The position numbers and the translations under genes were made by a program. Under the pieces are notes generated by a model. It searched no databases, was not told the DNA's origin, and saw nothing but the letters and a program-made list of their open reading frames with translations. From contig JAOUNC010000162.1 of NCBI GenBank assembly GCA_029881175.1, positions 1 to 6,509 of the forward strand: a DNA stretch of 6,509 bases, written 5' to 3'. This DNA is from Nitrospirota bacterium. Its GTDB lineage: Bacteria > Nitrospirota > Nitrospiria > Nitrospirales > UBA8639. Positions 6,471 to 6,509 of this stretch are shown piece after piece (the first letter of the stretch is position 1; every line of letters starts with the position of its first letter).

Positions 6471-6509
6471 TCGTATGGTGACAGAAGCGCACGTCATAGA
6501 TCCCGTCCT
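6383..6509. mobile_element. Putative end of an IS481-like insertion sequence (truncated by window edge)
   Basis: From 6383 the DNA reads TGTTCAGACCGGAG and then GGTAACA, and 24 bases on CCGGACACATAGGTGACA. This recalls the TGT-starting, CAGACCGG / ATAGGTGACA type termini I associate with IS481-family elements. The two units (6391-6408 and 6415-6432) match at 13 of 18 bases, like tandem transposase-binding sites inside an IS end. Homology to the paralogous gene stops at this point. The family assignment is from memory, and the other end is outside the window. Confidence 0.5.
6475..6509 (+). CDS. Possible start of a transposase gene (partial)
   Basis: An ATG at 6475 opens a frame that runs to the window end (MVTEAHVIDPVL). 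It lies ~92 bases inside the proposed insertion-sequence end, a usual distance for a transposase start. There is no clear ribosome-binding site, and 11-12 residues are too few to identify a family. It may be a chance frame. Confidence 0.22.
   Translation, partial: MVTEAHVIDPV

Overview
The window carries a co-directional (+ strand) cluster of exported-protein genes from a diderm bacterium. Base composition looks moderate (about half GC by eye, not counted). The style is compatible with a Nitrospira-like or proteobacterial genome, but nothing here fixes the taxon. No RNA gene, CRISPR array, phage structural gene or convincing intrinsic terminator was seen. Gaps between genes are 44 to 209 bases, so one transcription unit or a few overlapping ones is likely.

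Layout: (1) 1-363, the 3' end of a fibre-like protein with a heptad coiled coil followed by a short-turn beta-solenoid. (2) 408-2537, a 709-residue secreted protein with an N-terminal beta-rich module, a long Ala/Gln helix and a large unrecognised helical region. (3) 2641-2913, a 90-residue secreted lysine-rich protein. (4) 3123-4739, a secreted class 3 lipase with the same N-terminal module, a Lys/Ala helix, a Pro-rich linker and a complete Ser-Asp-His triad. (5) 4851-5816, the same module joined to a three-fold Cys/Gly repeat domain that looks like a beta-prism or lectin-type fold. (6) 5904-6470, a fourth copy of the module whose downstream domain is missing. Its last ~30 codons look like the end of an IS481-like insertion sequence that runs off the window.

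The most interesting point is the family itself. Four adjacent genes share a ~100-residue exported module that I cannot assign to a named family (invariant VHF, GSDV, GTY, LLP and YSG-x-R-x-RG elements). Each module is followed by a different C-terminal part: helical protein of unknown role, lipase, sugar-binding-like domain, or a lost/replaced domain. This is the architecture of a common targeting or docking domain with exchangeable effectors. It forms two subfamilies (genes at 408 and 3123; genes at 4851 and 5904). A shared cell-surface or extracellular assembly, with the solenoid fibre and the polycationic protein as partners, is a reasonable but untested inference.
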